A stretch of 20,393 nucleotides of DNA from JBDHTS01 sp044220535 (GCA_044220535.1 JBGAQU010000047.1:1-20393); one strand, 5' to 3'; counted from the stretch's first letter, positions 7,799 to 15,290 are shown. Numbers and translations are program-made. Notes: a model not told the origin generated them from the letters alone.

Positions 7799-8353
7799 AT
7801 GCATATGCTGAAAGGCGCCGGAATTTTAGGATCCAAAACTATTCTTCTAGCGTTTTTACTTATCATTATTTCACATTCTGCCACGGCACAGGTTGATTCT
7901 GATTTTTCTTTAGGCGGCGGTGTGATGGTTGGATCGTCAACGACCGGCTGTAATGCGAGCTATAAAGGCACCATCACATATAATTCGACAAATAATGTTA
8001 TGCAATACTGTAACGGCAGCACGTGGACGTATTTTGATCTATCTCCTTCCGCAGAAACAATTGCGGCCGGCGCTACTGTTACTGCAAACGCATGCGGTGG
8101 CTTGAAGAAAGTGACATCAACCGCAGCCCGGGTCACAGACACAACGAATACGTTCACCGCTTCTTCAACATCCTATGACGGGTGCTGCATGGATGTAATG
8201 AATACGGGTACATTTACCATCACACTGGACCAAAACGCAAAGTTCAAGACGTCGGGCGGCGCAGACGTTTCATTGGTGGCAGGTGGTATTGTCAGGGTAT
8301 GCTCTAACGGCACCAACTGGTACCAAACAACGGCTGTCCTTACGCCGTCTTAA
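7799..8353 (+). CDS. Secreted Cys-rich, Thr/Ser/Asn-rich protein; function unknown
   Basis: The start is set at ATG 7799 because GGAGG sits five bases upstream; this gives 184 residues with a signal peptide (hydrophobic LLAFLLIII, cleavage near TATA-Q at about 30). The mature protein has six cysteines (51, 71, 99, 129, 130, 168) and low-complexity polar composition. Residues 51-76 (C-N-A-S-Y-K-G-T-I-T-Y-N-S ... Q-Y-CNGSTW) match a short Cys-bounded motif I recall from many exported and phage-tail-like proteins; a second, looser CSNGTNW occurs at 168-174. A surface or extracellular role is inferred. It follows the lysozyme-like gene after 74 bp in the same direction and may be cotranscribed with it. 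Its TAA overlaps the grxD stop in a TTAA palindrome. Confidence 0.72.
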   Translation: MHMLKGAGILGSKTILLAFLLIIISHSATAQVDSDFSLGGGVMVGSSTTGCNASYKGTITYNSTNNVMQYCNGSTWTYFDLSPSAETIAAGATVTANACGGLKKVTSTAARVTDTTNTFTASSTSYDGCCMDVMNTGTFTITLDQNAKFKTSGGADVSLVAGGIVRVCSNGTNWYQTTAVLTPS

Positions 8354-8697
8354 CCGGCCAGCGTGGCGGAGTTGAATGTGATGCCCTGGTTGTGCATCAG
8401 ATCCTGCAATTCACCGGATTCGTACATTTCACGCACGATATCGCAGCCGCCGATAAATTCACCCTTGATGTAAAGCTGCGGGATGGTCGGCCAGCTGGCG
8501 AAATCCTTGATGCCCTGACGGATGTCGTTATCCTCCAGAACATTGACGTCCTTGAAACGGACGCCAAGGTTGGAGAGGATCTGCACCACCGCCGCCGAAA
8601 AACCGCATTGCGGGAAAACGGCTGTGCCCTTCATGTACAAAACGACATCGTTGTTTTTGATATCCTTGCGGATGCGCTCGAAAATAATGTTTTCCAT
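8350..8697 (-). CDS. grxD: Monothiol glutaredoxin (Grx4/GrxD type)
   Basis: A 115-residue protein with the monothiol CGFS active site (Cys31 in QCGFS), the glutathione-binding Lys23 in YMKGT, WPTIPQLYI (69-77, the cis-Pro region) and GGCDI (83-87). Members bind a [2Fe-2S] cluster with glutathione and pass it to target proteins, and they form heterodimers with BolA proteins, whose gene lies just upstream here. A GGGAG ribosome-binding site precedes the ATG at 8697. It follows the BolA gene by 24 bp on the same strand and is very likely cotranscribed. The stop shares a TTAA with the opposing secreted-protein gene. Confidence 0.96.
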   Translation of the reverse strand: MENIIFERIRKDIKNNDVVLYMKGTAVFPQCGFSAAVVQILSNLGVRFKDVNVLEDNDIRQGIKDFASWPTIPQLYIKGEFIGGCDIVREMYESGELQDLMHNQGITFNSATLAG

Positions 8698-8721
8698 GTC
8701 CCAATCTCCCTTAGTGTTACT

Positions 8722-8958
8722 CTATACGCCCGGTACCGCTGTCTGGATCGCCAGCGCATGCAGTTCGCCGCCCATTTTCCCCTGCAGCGCCTGGTAAACC
8801 ATCTGATGCTGCTGCACCCTTGATTTGCCGGTAAAGGCGGGGGAAACGATATAGGCCGCGTAATGGTCGCCATCGCCGCGCAGATCGGAAATCGTAACCT
8901 CCGCCTCCGGGATGTTCTGTTTGATCAGACGTTCGATTTCGACCGGAGTCATGGCCAT
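8722..8958 (-). CDS. BolA family protein (IbaG/YrbA-like)
   Basis: A 78-residue BolA-family protein with GDGDHYAAYIVS (about residues 29-40), FTGKSRVQQHQMVYQAL and GGELHALAIQT, including the conserved C-terminal His that ligates the Fe-S cluster shared with monothiol glutaredoxins. The neighbouring grxD supports a BolA-Grx iron-sulfur or iron-sensing pair. I chose ATG 8958 (MAMTPVEIERLI), which has TGGGGA upstream; a GTG at 8970 would add four residues and the ATG at 8952 would remove two. In many alphaproteobacteria this pair follows purL directly. Here a convergent plus-strand gene separates them, so bolA-grxD needs its own promoter or read-through from purL. Confidence 0.92.
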   Translation of the reverse strand: MAMTPVEIERLIKQNIPEAEVTISDLRGDGDHYAAYIVSPAFTGKSRVQQHQMVYQALQGKMGGELHALAIQTAVPGV

Positions 8959-9077
8959 GACGGTCCCCACTGGATTCGCATACTCTGTAGATAAATGAAC
9001 TATACAGGCTTGCCGTACATTCTTCCAGAAATTGGATGGGGCAGTGCAAAAAATATGTTGAAACTCGGTAAAATAAT

Positions 9078-9431
9078 ATGTTAAACTTATTCTATCATAA
9101 AGTTAAGAAAACATTAACAGGGTTTATACGCGCCATGATGAGCATTGTTGTAAACAAAAACAACCAAATCTGTATCGCCAGCGACAGCGTGTTTGAAGGC
9201 ATCCCAACGGGCGTGACCTTCGACCCCGAACGCCGATCCCTGACGCTGCAATTCACCGATGGCCGTCAGAAGCGGTTGGGCACATCTGGCATGAGTGATA
9301 TTTACCGTATGTTGCACAAGGTGCGTTTTATCCGCTTTATGCTGCTGCGCCAGCCGGAACCCACTTACAATATCAATCTGCCGCTTTATATCCGTATGGA
9401 CGCAGGGGAGGAAATCTATGCCACAGCTTGA
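9078..9431 (+). CDS. Hypothetical protein
   Basis: A 117-residue frame, or 98 residues if translation starts at the tandem ATGs at 9135/9138, where the sequence becomes less AT-rich; neither start has a convincing Shine-Dalgarno. The protein is probably soluble, with an NNQICIASDSVFEGIPTGV segment, a beta-type LTLQFTDGRQKRLG segment and a basic YRMLHKVRFIRFMLLRQPEP helix; no signal peptide. I recognise no family. It stands alone on the plus strand between purL and bolA and ends five bases before the opposing purL stop. Codon use looks normal for the window, which argues for a real gene. Confidence 0.55.
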   Translation: MLNLFYHKVKKTLTGFIRAMMSIVVNKNNQICIASDSVFEGIPTGVTFDPERRSLTLQFTDGRQKRLGTSGMSDIYRMLHKVRFIRFMLLRQPEPTYNINLPLYIRMDAGEEIYATA

Positions 9432-9436
9432 CGATA

Positions 9437-11659
9437 TTATTTCATATATTCTGGCAGCCATTCTTCATGCAGTACTGTCAATTCGCCTATGGCAATCCTG
9501 CCGCCTGGCAGCGTTAAAACACTCCCGTTAGTTTTCCCAAGCATGAGGCAGGGGATGCCGGCCTTCTCGGCCAATGTCTGTATATCGTCGCTTTGTGCCG
9601 TCACAACGTAGCAGGCTTGATCCTCACCAAACCATTGCGCGGAAGTCAGGGTTTTTTCCGTTGTTAACCCGATACCTGAGGCCATAGCCATCTCGGCCAG
9701 CGCCACCAGCAATCCGCCATCGCTGATATCGTGGCAGGCAGTGATATGGTTTTTTTCAATCAGGTCGCGGATAAATTCGCCATGCTTGCGTTCAACCGCC
9801 AGAGCGACCGGCGGCGGCTCGCCGGATTCAAGTCCGTGAATCTCCCGTAAATACAGCGACTGCCCGATATGGCCGTTGAGGGTGCCGATCACAAAAATCG
9901 TTTCGCCCTCGGCCTGAAAACCCAGAGGTTTCGCCTTGTGCCAGTCGGCGATGACGCCGACACCGCCAATGGCCGGGGTCGGCAGAATGGCGCGGCCGCT
10001 GGTTTCATTATAGAGCGATACGTTGCCGGAAATGATCGGGTAATCCAAAGCACGGCATGCTTCGCCCATGCCGTCGAGGCAGCGCACGAATTGCGTCATG
10101 ATCTCCGGTTTTTCCGGGTTGCCGAAATTAAGATTGTTTGTGACGGCGAGGGGGGTTGCCCCAACTGCGCAGAGATTACGGTAGCTTTCGGCGACCGCCT
10201 GCTTGCCGCCTTCAAACGGATCGGCCTGACAGTAACGCGGCGTGACGTCGGAGGTGATGGCGAGGGCTTTATCCTTGCCGGGGATTTTGACGAGCGCGGC
10301 ATCGCCGGAGAAGCCGGCCTGCGTGTCAGTAATACCGGGGCTAAATCGTGTCTGACCCATGACCAGGGAATCGTATTGTTCCCAGATCCAGCGTTTGGAT
10401 GATAAATCAGGTGTTTTCAGCAAAGTCTTCAGTGACGTAATAACATCTTCACCACGCAGCTTTGCGGGCAGGGGAGCAGGTTTGGGATATTCGCCCTGCG
10501 GTCTGTCATACAACGGCGCTTCATTCACCAGCGGCGGTACAGGAATATCGCACCAGCACTGGCCGTGCATCATCAGGCGCAGATGGCGATCATCTGTCGT
10601 GCGGCCTATTACGGCGAAATCCAGATCCCATTTTTCGAACAACGCGCGCGCTTCATCCTCACGGTCCGGCTTCAAAATCATCAGCATGCGTTCCTGCGAT
10701 TCCGACAGCATCAGCTCATACGGCGTCATGCCCGGCTCGCGCATCGGCACCTTGTCGAGATCCAGTTCCACGCCGATCTCGCCTTTATCCGCGATTTCGA
10801 CGGAGGAGGAGGTGAGGCCCGCAGCGCCCATATCTTGAATGGAAATGATCGCATCTTTCTGCATCAATTCCAGGCAGGCTTCGAGCAACAGCTTTTCCGT
10901 GAACGGATCGCCGACCTGCACGGTCGGGCGTTCCGCTTCCTTATCATCCTCAAATTCAGTTGAAGCCATGGTCGCGCCATGGATTCCATCGCGCCCGGTC
11001 TTGGACCCGACATAGACAACGGGCTGGCCAACAGACGCACCACGCGCATAATAAATCTTGTCCTGATCGGCGATGCCGACCGTCATGGCGTTGACCAGGA
11101 TATTGCCGTTATAGGCGGGATGGAAATTGGTTTCGCCGCCGACCGTCGGCACACCCATGCAGTTGCCGTATCCGGCAATGCCCGCGACCACGCCCGCGAC
11201 CAGATGTTTTGTTTTCGGATGTTTCGGATCGCCAAAGCGCAGGGCGTTGATATTGGCGATGGGCCGCGCGCCCATTGTAAAAATATCCCGCATGATGCCG
11301 CCGACGCCCGTTGCCGCGCCCTGATAGGGTTCGATATAAGACGGATGGTTATGCGATTCCATCTTGAACACGGCGGCCTGCCCGTCGCCGATATCGATCA
11401 CGCCCGCATTTTCCCCCGGCCCCTGGATCACCCAAGGCGCGGTAGTCGGCAGTTTTTTCAGGTGTATGCGGGATGATTTGTAAGAACAGTGTTCCGACCA
11501 CATAACGGAGAAAATGCCCAGTTCCGTATAGCTTGGCGTCCGGTTCAGGATTTTCAGGACCCGGTCATATTCATCGCCCTTCAGGCCGAATTTGGCGGCC
11601 AGCGCGGCATTGACTTCGGGTTCCTTGGCGGTCATTGGCTTTTTCAGGGCGTTTTGCAT
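9437..11659 (-). CDS. purL: Phosphoribosylformylglycinamidine synthase subunit PurL (small type)
   Basis: A 740-residue ATP-dependent synthetase that converts FGAR and ammonia to FGAM in de novo purine synthesis. The length is that of the small PurL that works with separate PurQ (glutaminase) and PurS, both encoded in this window. Visible motifs: WSEHCSYKSSR with active-site His57, ESHNHPSYIEPYQGAATGVGG (102-122), GGETNFHP, the second half repeat starting with ITDTQAGFSGDAALV and CHDISDGGLLVALAE near the C-terminus. The start at 11659 has only GGGG about 14 bases upstream; Met9 (MTAKEPEV) is an alternative. It is the last gene of the minus-strand purQ cluster and converges on the small plus-strand gene five bases away. 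Confidence 0.98.
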   Translation of the reverse strand: MQNALKKPMTAKEPEVNAALAAKFGLKGDEYDRVLKILNRTPSYTELGIFSVMWSEHCSYKSSRIHLKKLPTTAPWVIQGPGENAGVIDIGDGQAAVFKMESHNHPSYIEPYQGAATGVGGIMRDIFTMGARPIANINALRFGDPKHPKTKHLVAGVVAGIAGYGNCMGVPTVGGETNFHPAYNGNILVNAMTVGIADQDKIYYARGASVGQPVVYVGSKTGRDGIHGATMASTEFEDDKEAERPTVQVGDPFTEKLLLEACLELMQKDAIISIQDMGAAGLTSSSVEIADKGEIGVELDLDKVPMREPGMTPYELMLSESQERMLMILKPDREDEARALFEKWDLDFAVIGRTTDDRHLRLMMHGQCWCDIPVPPLVNEAPLYDRPQGEYPKPAPLPAKLRGEDVITSLKTLLKTPDLSSKRWIWEQYDSLVMGQTRFSPGITDTQAGFSGDAALVKIPGKDKALAITSDVTPRYCQADPFEGGKQAVAESYRNLCAVGATPLAVTNNLNFGNPEKPEIMTQFVRCLDGMGEACRALDYPIISGNVSLYNETSGRAILPTPAIGGVGVIADWHKAKPLGFQAEGETIFVIGTLNGHIGQSLYLREIHGLESGEPPPVALAVERKHGEFIRDLIEKNHITACHDISDGGLLVALAEMAMASGIGLTTEKTLTSAQWFGEDQACYVVTAQSDDIQTLAEKAGIPCLMLGKTNGSVLTLPGGRIAIGELTVLHEEWLPEYMK

Positions 11660-11705
11660 AGGGATTCTTACCCCAAAACGCGGCGGATATGAAGCCCGTT
11701 TGGGC

Positions 11706-11954
11706 CTATTTCGGCATATAATACGCTGCGACTTTACCCAGAAGCGCGCCGGTTTGGGGATCTCCGTCCTCTTGGGCTACTCGATTAGCATAACAAATCA
11801 GGCAACTGCGCCACATATTGCGGGCAGGTTGGCCGTGTATGGCAAAAATCTGCTTCAGAGAATGCATCTCATCATCTTCCCAGTATATCGACATAAACTG
11901 GGTGAGGGACTTCAGGTTGTTCTGAAGAGAGATATATCTTTCATTTTTATCCAT
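11706..11954 (-). CDS. Small hypothetical protein with a CxxC
   Basis: An 82-residue protein, acidic in its N-terminal half with an alpha-helical look, carrying WEDDEMHSLKQIF and a C51-L-I-C54 pair that could bind metal or form a disulfide. It has no signal peptide or membrane segment. It starts 16 bp after the glutamate-synthase-like gene, with AAGGA about 14 bases upstream of the ATG, and ends 46 bp before purL, so it is probably part of the same transcript. I do not recognise the family. The small size makes the gene less certain, but the spacing fits an operon. Confidence 0.55.
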   Translation of the reverse strand: MDKNERYISLQNNLKSLTQFMSIYWEDDEMHSLKQIFAIHGQPARNMWRSCLICYANRVAQEDGDPQTGALLGKVAAYYMPK

Positions 11955-11970
11955 GATGATGCGCCAATCC

Positions 11971-13431
11971 TTATTTTAATTTCAAATCTGCAAAAAATTC
12001 CCGCATTGTTTTAGTCAGGATACCGTTGTCCTGCATGATGTCGACGTCATCGGCGCTCAGGTCGCGGACATCCGCCTTGCCGCAGCCATGGGCGACTTTG
12101 ATCAGGGCGTTGTTATAGGCGGTAAAATATCTCGCGATATTATCCCCTTCCGCTTCGATATTATAACCATTGGTCAGGGCCGGATCTTGCGTGGTCAGGC
12201 CCTTCTTGCAGGTTCCGAGATGGCATTCATTCTGCCCCACGCATCCGCCTGCCGTCATGACGCCCCTTGTGCTGACTACAAAGTCGCTGCCCATGGCAAT
12301 GGCAATAGCACCTTTGTTCGGCGTAAACAATCGGCCCGAGGAAAGGATGCGGATACGGTTCTGCAGCCCGTATTTCGCGCGCACGTCGACCAGCATCGGC
12401 AGCGACATGCTGAGGAGCGCGCCCATATGGTTCACCAGAACGCCCGGCCCCTTGCCGGTGCCGCCTTCACCGCCGTCGAGCGTGATAAAATCCGGATAGA
12501 TGCCAAGCCGTTTGAAGGTCGCGAACTGGCTTTCAATATGCGCGCGCCGGCTGTAGCTGGTTTTAAATCCCGTGGGCAGGCCTGAGGCTTTCCGGACGCG
12601 GCCGATAAACCGCGCCAGCGATTCATCGTCGGTTATTTCTACCTGATGGTCGAGCGCCTCGCAATCTTCTCCGGCCTTTCGGCCTCGGATTTGCGCGATC
12701 AACGGTGTCATTTTCGCGGCTTTCAGGTGCCCGCCCTCGCCGGGAATGGCGCCCTGGACCAATTTGATTTCAATCATGACAAATTCAGGATTGTCGCGGA
12801 CAAGCGCACGCAGTTTATCATCGTCAAGCAGATATCCGACGTCGCCCCGAACACTGTTTTTATCGGTACCGATCTGGAAGACAAGGTTGCATTGGCCGAC
12901 CTTGTTGCCTTCCGTATGCGCTTTCCGGTAAAAACCGCCTTCGCCTATATTCAGGAACGCGCCCGATTTTGCCGCGCCTCTTGAAAACGCCATGGTCGTC
13001 GGCTCGGACAACGCGCCGAAACTGGCGGCGGAGCCGTTAAAAATATGCGTGGCCGTAAAGGGTTTGCATTCGGCGGGATCGCCGATGGTCATTGGGTCAA
13101 TGCCGGTGGGCTGAAAATACTGGGCATTGGCGAAACGCATTGTTCCCGCAAAATGTGGATTGACGTTGGAGCCGAAACTGATGATTTCTTCGCCGTCCCG
13201 GGCCATGGCCTGGATGGTTTCGCGGTCCGCGCGGCTCATCGCGACGCCTTCGCGGTCGGGGGACAGGATGTGGCTGCGCAGGAAATGACCGATCTTGTCG
13301 ATGAATTTCAACGTCCAGGTAAAGCGTTTGAGTGTGTCATTGCCGCGCCATTGATCCCAGGCGACCATCGCGCCGCCACCGACGATTGCGCCCGCCACCA
13401 GAAGATTGAGCAAAGCAGCTGCGCCATCCAT
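11971..13431 (-). CDS. FMN-binding glutamate synthase family protein (GltB-domain only)
   Basis: A 486-residue protein with an N-terminal membrane segment (about residues 5-25), then the FMN-binding glutamate synthase domain: NGSAASFGALSEPT, NIGEGGF, KLVQGAIPGEGGHL, ITLDGGEGGTGKGPGVLVNHMG and GSDFVVSTRGVM. Cysteines 397, 403 and 408 in CVGQNECHLGTC keep the C-x5-C-x4-C spacing of the GltB [3Fe-4S] cluster. The class II glutaminase domain of full GltB is absent, as in stand-alone family members (YerD-like), whose physiological reaction is not well settled. A redox reaction on 2-oxoglutarate/glutamate at the membrane is inferred. Position inside the purQ-purL cluster, both glutamine-related, may be meaningful or accidental. 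The start lacks a clear Shine-Dalgarno; a later start would lose part of the membrane segment. Confidence 0.92.
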   Translation of the reverse strand: MDGAAALLNLLVAGAIVGGGAMVAWDQWRGNDTLKRFTWTLKFIDKIGHFLRSHILSPDREGVAMSRADRETIQAMARDGEEIISFGSNVNPHFAGTMRFANAQYFQPTGIDPMTIGDPAECKPFTATHIFNGSAASFGALSEPTTMAFSRGAAKSGAFLNIGEGGFYRKAHTEGNKVGQCNLVFQIGTDKNSVRGDVGYLLDDDKLRALVRDNPEFVMIEIKLVQGAIPGEGGHLKAAKMTPLIAQIRGRKAGEDCEALDHQVEITDDESLARFIGRVRKASGLPTGFKTSYSRRAHIESQFATFKRLGIYPDFITLDGGEGGTGKGPGVLVNHMGALLSMSLPMLVDVRAKYGLQNRIRILSSGRLFTPNKGAIAIAMGSDFVVSTRGVMTAGGCVGQNECHLGTCKKGLTTQDPALTNGYNIEAEGDNIARYFTAYNNALIKVAHGCGKADVRDLSADDVDIMQDNGILTKTMREFFADLKLK

Positions 13432-13483
13432 TTATGAAACATGAAAAGTCATTTTGTCACTGTTGTTTAAGGTAATAGAAAAT

Positions 13484-13822
13484 TCATAAATATTGCGCAA
13501 AATTTAATGACTGCAGCGCAAATATACAAAAGCCTGAATGTACACATGAAATGTATCTATATTGCCTCAGCTCCACATGATTGATCGAGTTATAAACCAC
13601 AACATCGAATTTCCACGGCAAGGGTAATTCTTCCAGAGATCCTTCGATCCGTGCGGCTGTTACATTGTCGATATCGCCCCATAATGCAATATCTATATCT
13701 GAATTGTCCCGATGGTTTCCCATTGCGCGTGAACCAAAAATTTGCGCCTTTTCAATTTCCGGCCATTGTTTAAGGGTTGATTTTATCATTTCAACGGAGT
13801 CCGTTGGCAAACCAAAAGCCAT
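13484..13822 (-). CDS. mntA: MntA-type nucleotidyltransferase antitoxin
   Basis: A 112-residue minimal nucleotidyltransferase. The motif is GS-x10-DxD exactly: Gly30-Ser31 to Asp42-I-Asp44 (FGSRAMGNHRDNSDIDIAL), with Asp73 in KFDVVVYN as the likely third carboxylate. Characterised MntA antitoxins add AMP to the active-site Tyr of a HEPN ribonuclease (HepT) and so silence it; the adjacent upstream gene encodes such a protein. The start lies two bases after the hepT stop. The C-terminal 25 residues after HVELRQY depart from the short ELREHI...G..IY ending I expect in this family and are followed by AT-rich sequence, so a late frameshift or simply a divergent tail is possible. Confidence 0.85.
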   Translation of the reverse strand: MAFGLPTDSVEMIKSTLKQWPEIEKAQIFGSRAMGNHRDNSDIDIALWGDIDNVTAARIEGSLEELPLPWKFDVVVYNSINHVELRQYRYISCVHSGFCIFALQSLNFAQYL

Positions 13823-13824
13823 GA

Positions 13825-14256
13825 CTAAGCGCTCTTTTCTTCCAGGACCGCAATAATATCGCCCAGAACAAAGAAATAAGTTTCGGCGATGGCTTCGAAG
13901 GCAGTTTCAAATTCGTCCGGGTCGTAATTATGCGACAGTTCATTTCTGAGCAGCATCATATCAATCCATTGCTGGCCATCACTGATTAAGCTGGCGGCGA
14001 AAGCCTCTTTGATAACGGCGCGTGGAGATTTTTCTTTAAGCTCGACACCGGCATACTCAAGGTAATTTTTCATAGTATTCCATGCAAGTTCAAATGTGTA
14101 TTCAAACCGCTGAATGACGCCTTCTTTTTCCAGATCCGACAGGTCTTCGATATCTTCCTCAAATGCATCGGCAAGTTTTTTATAGGCCCGTTTAAAATTC
14201 TGGAATCGCTGTAGCCAGCGCATTTCCTTTTGGTCTTGTGAGTTATGAACGTTCAT
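13825..14256 (-). CDS. hepT: HepT-like HEPN ribonuclease toxin (HI0074 family)
   Basis: A 143-residue, all-helical HEPN-domain protein of the nucleotidyltransferase-substrate-binding (HI0074) family. It contains the complete R-x4-H-x-Y motif: Arg104, His109 and Tyr111 in LLRNELSHNYD. In studied HepT toxins Arg and His form the RNase site and the Tyr is the residue AMPylated by MntA. FEYTFELAWNTMKNYLEYAG (51-70) is a typical family helix. The gene precedes mntA by two bases and follows purQ by 18 bp, so this toxin-antitoxin pair rides on the purine transcript. AAAGG lies about 10 bases before the ATG. The unmutated motif suggests an active toxin, though HI0074 homologs are not all toxic. Confidence 0.87.
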   Translation of the reverse strand: MNVHNSQDQKEMRWLQRFQNFKRAYKKLADAFEEDIEDLSDLEKEGVIQRFEYTFELAWNTMKNYLEYAGVELKEKSPRAVIKEAFAASLISDGQQWIDMMLLRNELSHNYDPDEFETAFEAIAETYFFVLGDIIAVLEEKSA

Positions 14257-14274
14257 GCAAAGTGCCTTTATTTT

Positions 14275-14964
14275 TTATGAAAGTGCTTTGACTATGCTTT
14301 TAAAAAGTCCCGAACCGCTTTTCCCGGCCTGCCAGTCCTGGGTCGCGTCTTCAGGGTGGGGCATCATGCCGAGGATGGTTTTGGTTTTATTGTAGACTCC
14401 GGCGATGTTCTGGATGGAGCCGTTGCAATTCGCGGCTTCGGTGAGCGTACCTTTATCGTCGCAGTAACGGAAGGCCACGCGGTCGCCGTCTTCCAGATCT
14501 TTCAGGATAGTGTCATTCGCAAAATAATTGCCCTCGCCATGCGCGACCGGTACATGCAGGATATCGCCTTTTTTCATCGCGCCGGTGAAGTCATTGCCAG
14601 CGGTTTCGCACCGGATATGGACGCGCTTGCAGATGAATTTGAGGGTTTTGTTGCGCAGGAGCGCGCCGGGCACCAGACCGGTTTCCACCAGCATCTGGAA
14701 TCCGTTGCAGACGCCGAGCACCCGCGTACCCTTATTGGCCAGGGCAATCACCTGTTTCATCACCGGGGAATGGGCGGCCATGGCCCCGCAGCGCAGGTAG
14801 TCGCCATAGGAAAACCCGCCGGGCAGGACGATCAGGTCAGGCTTGCCGAGATCGGTATCCTTATGCCAGACCAGCCGGGGCGTCTTGCCCGTTTCCCGCT
14901 CAAAAGCCATGGCCATATCGGCCTCGCGGTTGGTGCCGGGGAAAAGGATGATGGCTGTGTCCAT
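14275..14964 (-). CDS. purQ: Phosphoribosylformylglycinamidine synthase subunit PurQ (glutaminase)
   Basis: A 229-residue class I glutamine amidotransferase supplying ammonia to PurL. The nucleophile is Cys86 in GVCNGFQ and the His/Glu pair is His203/Glu205 in MMPHPED; the N-terminal ILFPGTNRE and LPGGFSYGDYLRCGA are PurQ hallmarks. The length is normal. The ATG at 14964 has AGGATT upstream. It is the first gene of the minus-strand cluster and needs its own promoter, because the preceding gene (15306..15632) is followed by a strong terminator. Its obligate partner PurS is encoded 2.6 kb away on the other strand, next to purC. Confidence 0.97.
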   Translation of the reverse strand: MDTAIILFPGTNREADMAMAFERETGKTPRLVWHKDTDLGKPDLIVLPGGFSYGDYLRCGAMAAHSPVMKQVIALANKGTRVLGVCNGFQMLVETGLVPGALLRNKTLKFICKRVHIRCETAGNDFTGAMKKGDILHVPVAHGEGNYFANDTILKDLEDGDRVAFRYCDDKGTLTEAANCNGSIQNIAGVYNKTKTILGMMPHPEDATQDWQAGKSGSGLFKSIVKALS

Positions 14965-15120
14965 GGTTAATCCTGTTTCAAGCGATTCGAAAGCTTCGTT
15001 AAAATATCGAGTTATTTCAAGAAAAATACAAAGTTTGTAATTTTCTTGCTGATTTTTGTATCAAATGCGTAACTTTTATCTTGCGGAAGCCCAATCGATC
15101 ATCTAAAGACTCTAATATAT
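14965..15120 (-). promoter_or_regulatory. AT-rich leader/promoter region of the purQ cluster
   Basis: This gene-free AT-rich stretch precedes purQ. Minus-strand candidates include TTGTAT (15032..15027) with GATATT (15008..15003) at 18 bp, and TTGATA (15064..15059) with TACAAA (15040..15035) at 18 bp. None is strong enough to choose. No known purine riboswitch core is visible. The adjoining 15121..15290 holds the RNA candidate and the terminator. Confidence 0.3.
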
Positions 15121-15290
15121 CAAAAAGCGAACGCTCGCAACACAGGTTAAAAGGCAGCCGTCGGGGAGCCTTGTAAGTTATGGTGCTAGCGAATAACAGG
15201 GGCGAAAAGTCCCGGATATGCGAGTTGAATAAGGGAAACAATAAAAAGAACCAGACCTTAAAAAGCCCCGTCCAAGACGGGGCTTTTTTT
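15121..15290 (+). ncRNA. Candidate structured small RNA ending in an intrinsic terminator
   Basis: There is no protein gene on the plus strand here, yet the intrinsic terminator at 15260..15290 has its longer T tract (7 T) facing plus. Upstream, CTCGCA (15134..15139) pairs with TGCGAG (15219..15224), enclosing two hairpins: AAGGC (15151..15155) with GCCTT (15168..15172), and GGGGC (15199..15203) with GTCCC (15209..15213) around a GAAAA loop. A TAATAT at 15113..15118 could be a -10, without a good -35. A transcript of about 165 nt would result. I do not recognise an Rfam family; 6S, SRP, tmRNA and common riboswitch cores were considered and do not match by eye. Confidence 0.35.
15260..15290. 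terminator. Strong bidirectional intrinsic terminator
   Basis: GCCCCGTC (15265..15272) and GACGGGGC (15276..15283) form a perfect 8-bp stem with a CAA loop, flanked by A5 and T7, so it works on both strands. On the minus strand it lies 16 bp past the zeta inhibitor stop and ends that gene; on the plus strand it would end the RNA candidate. Confidence 0.9.
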
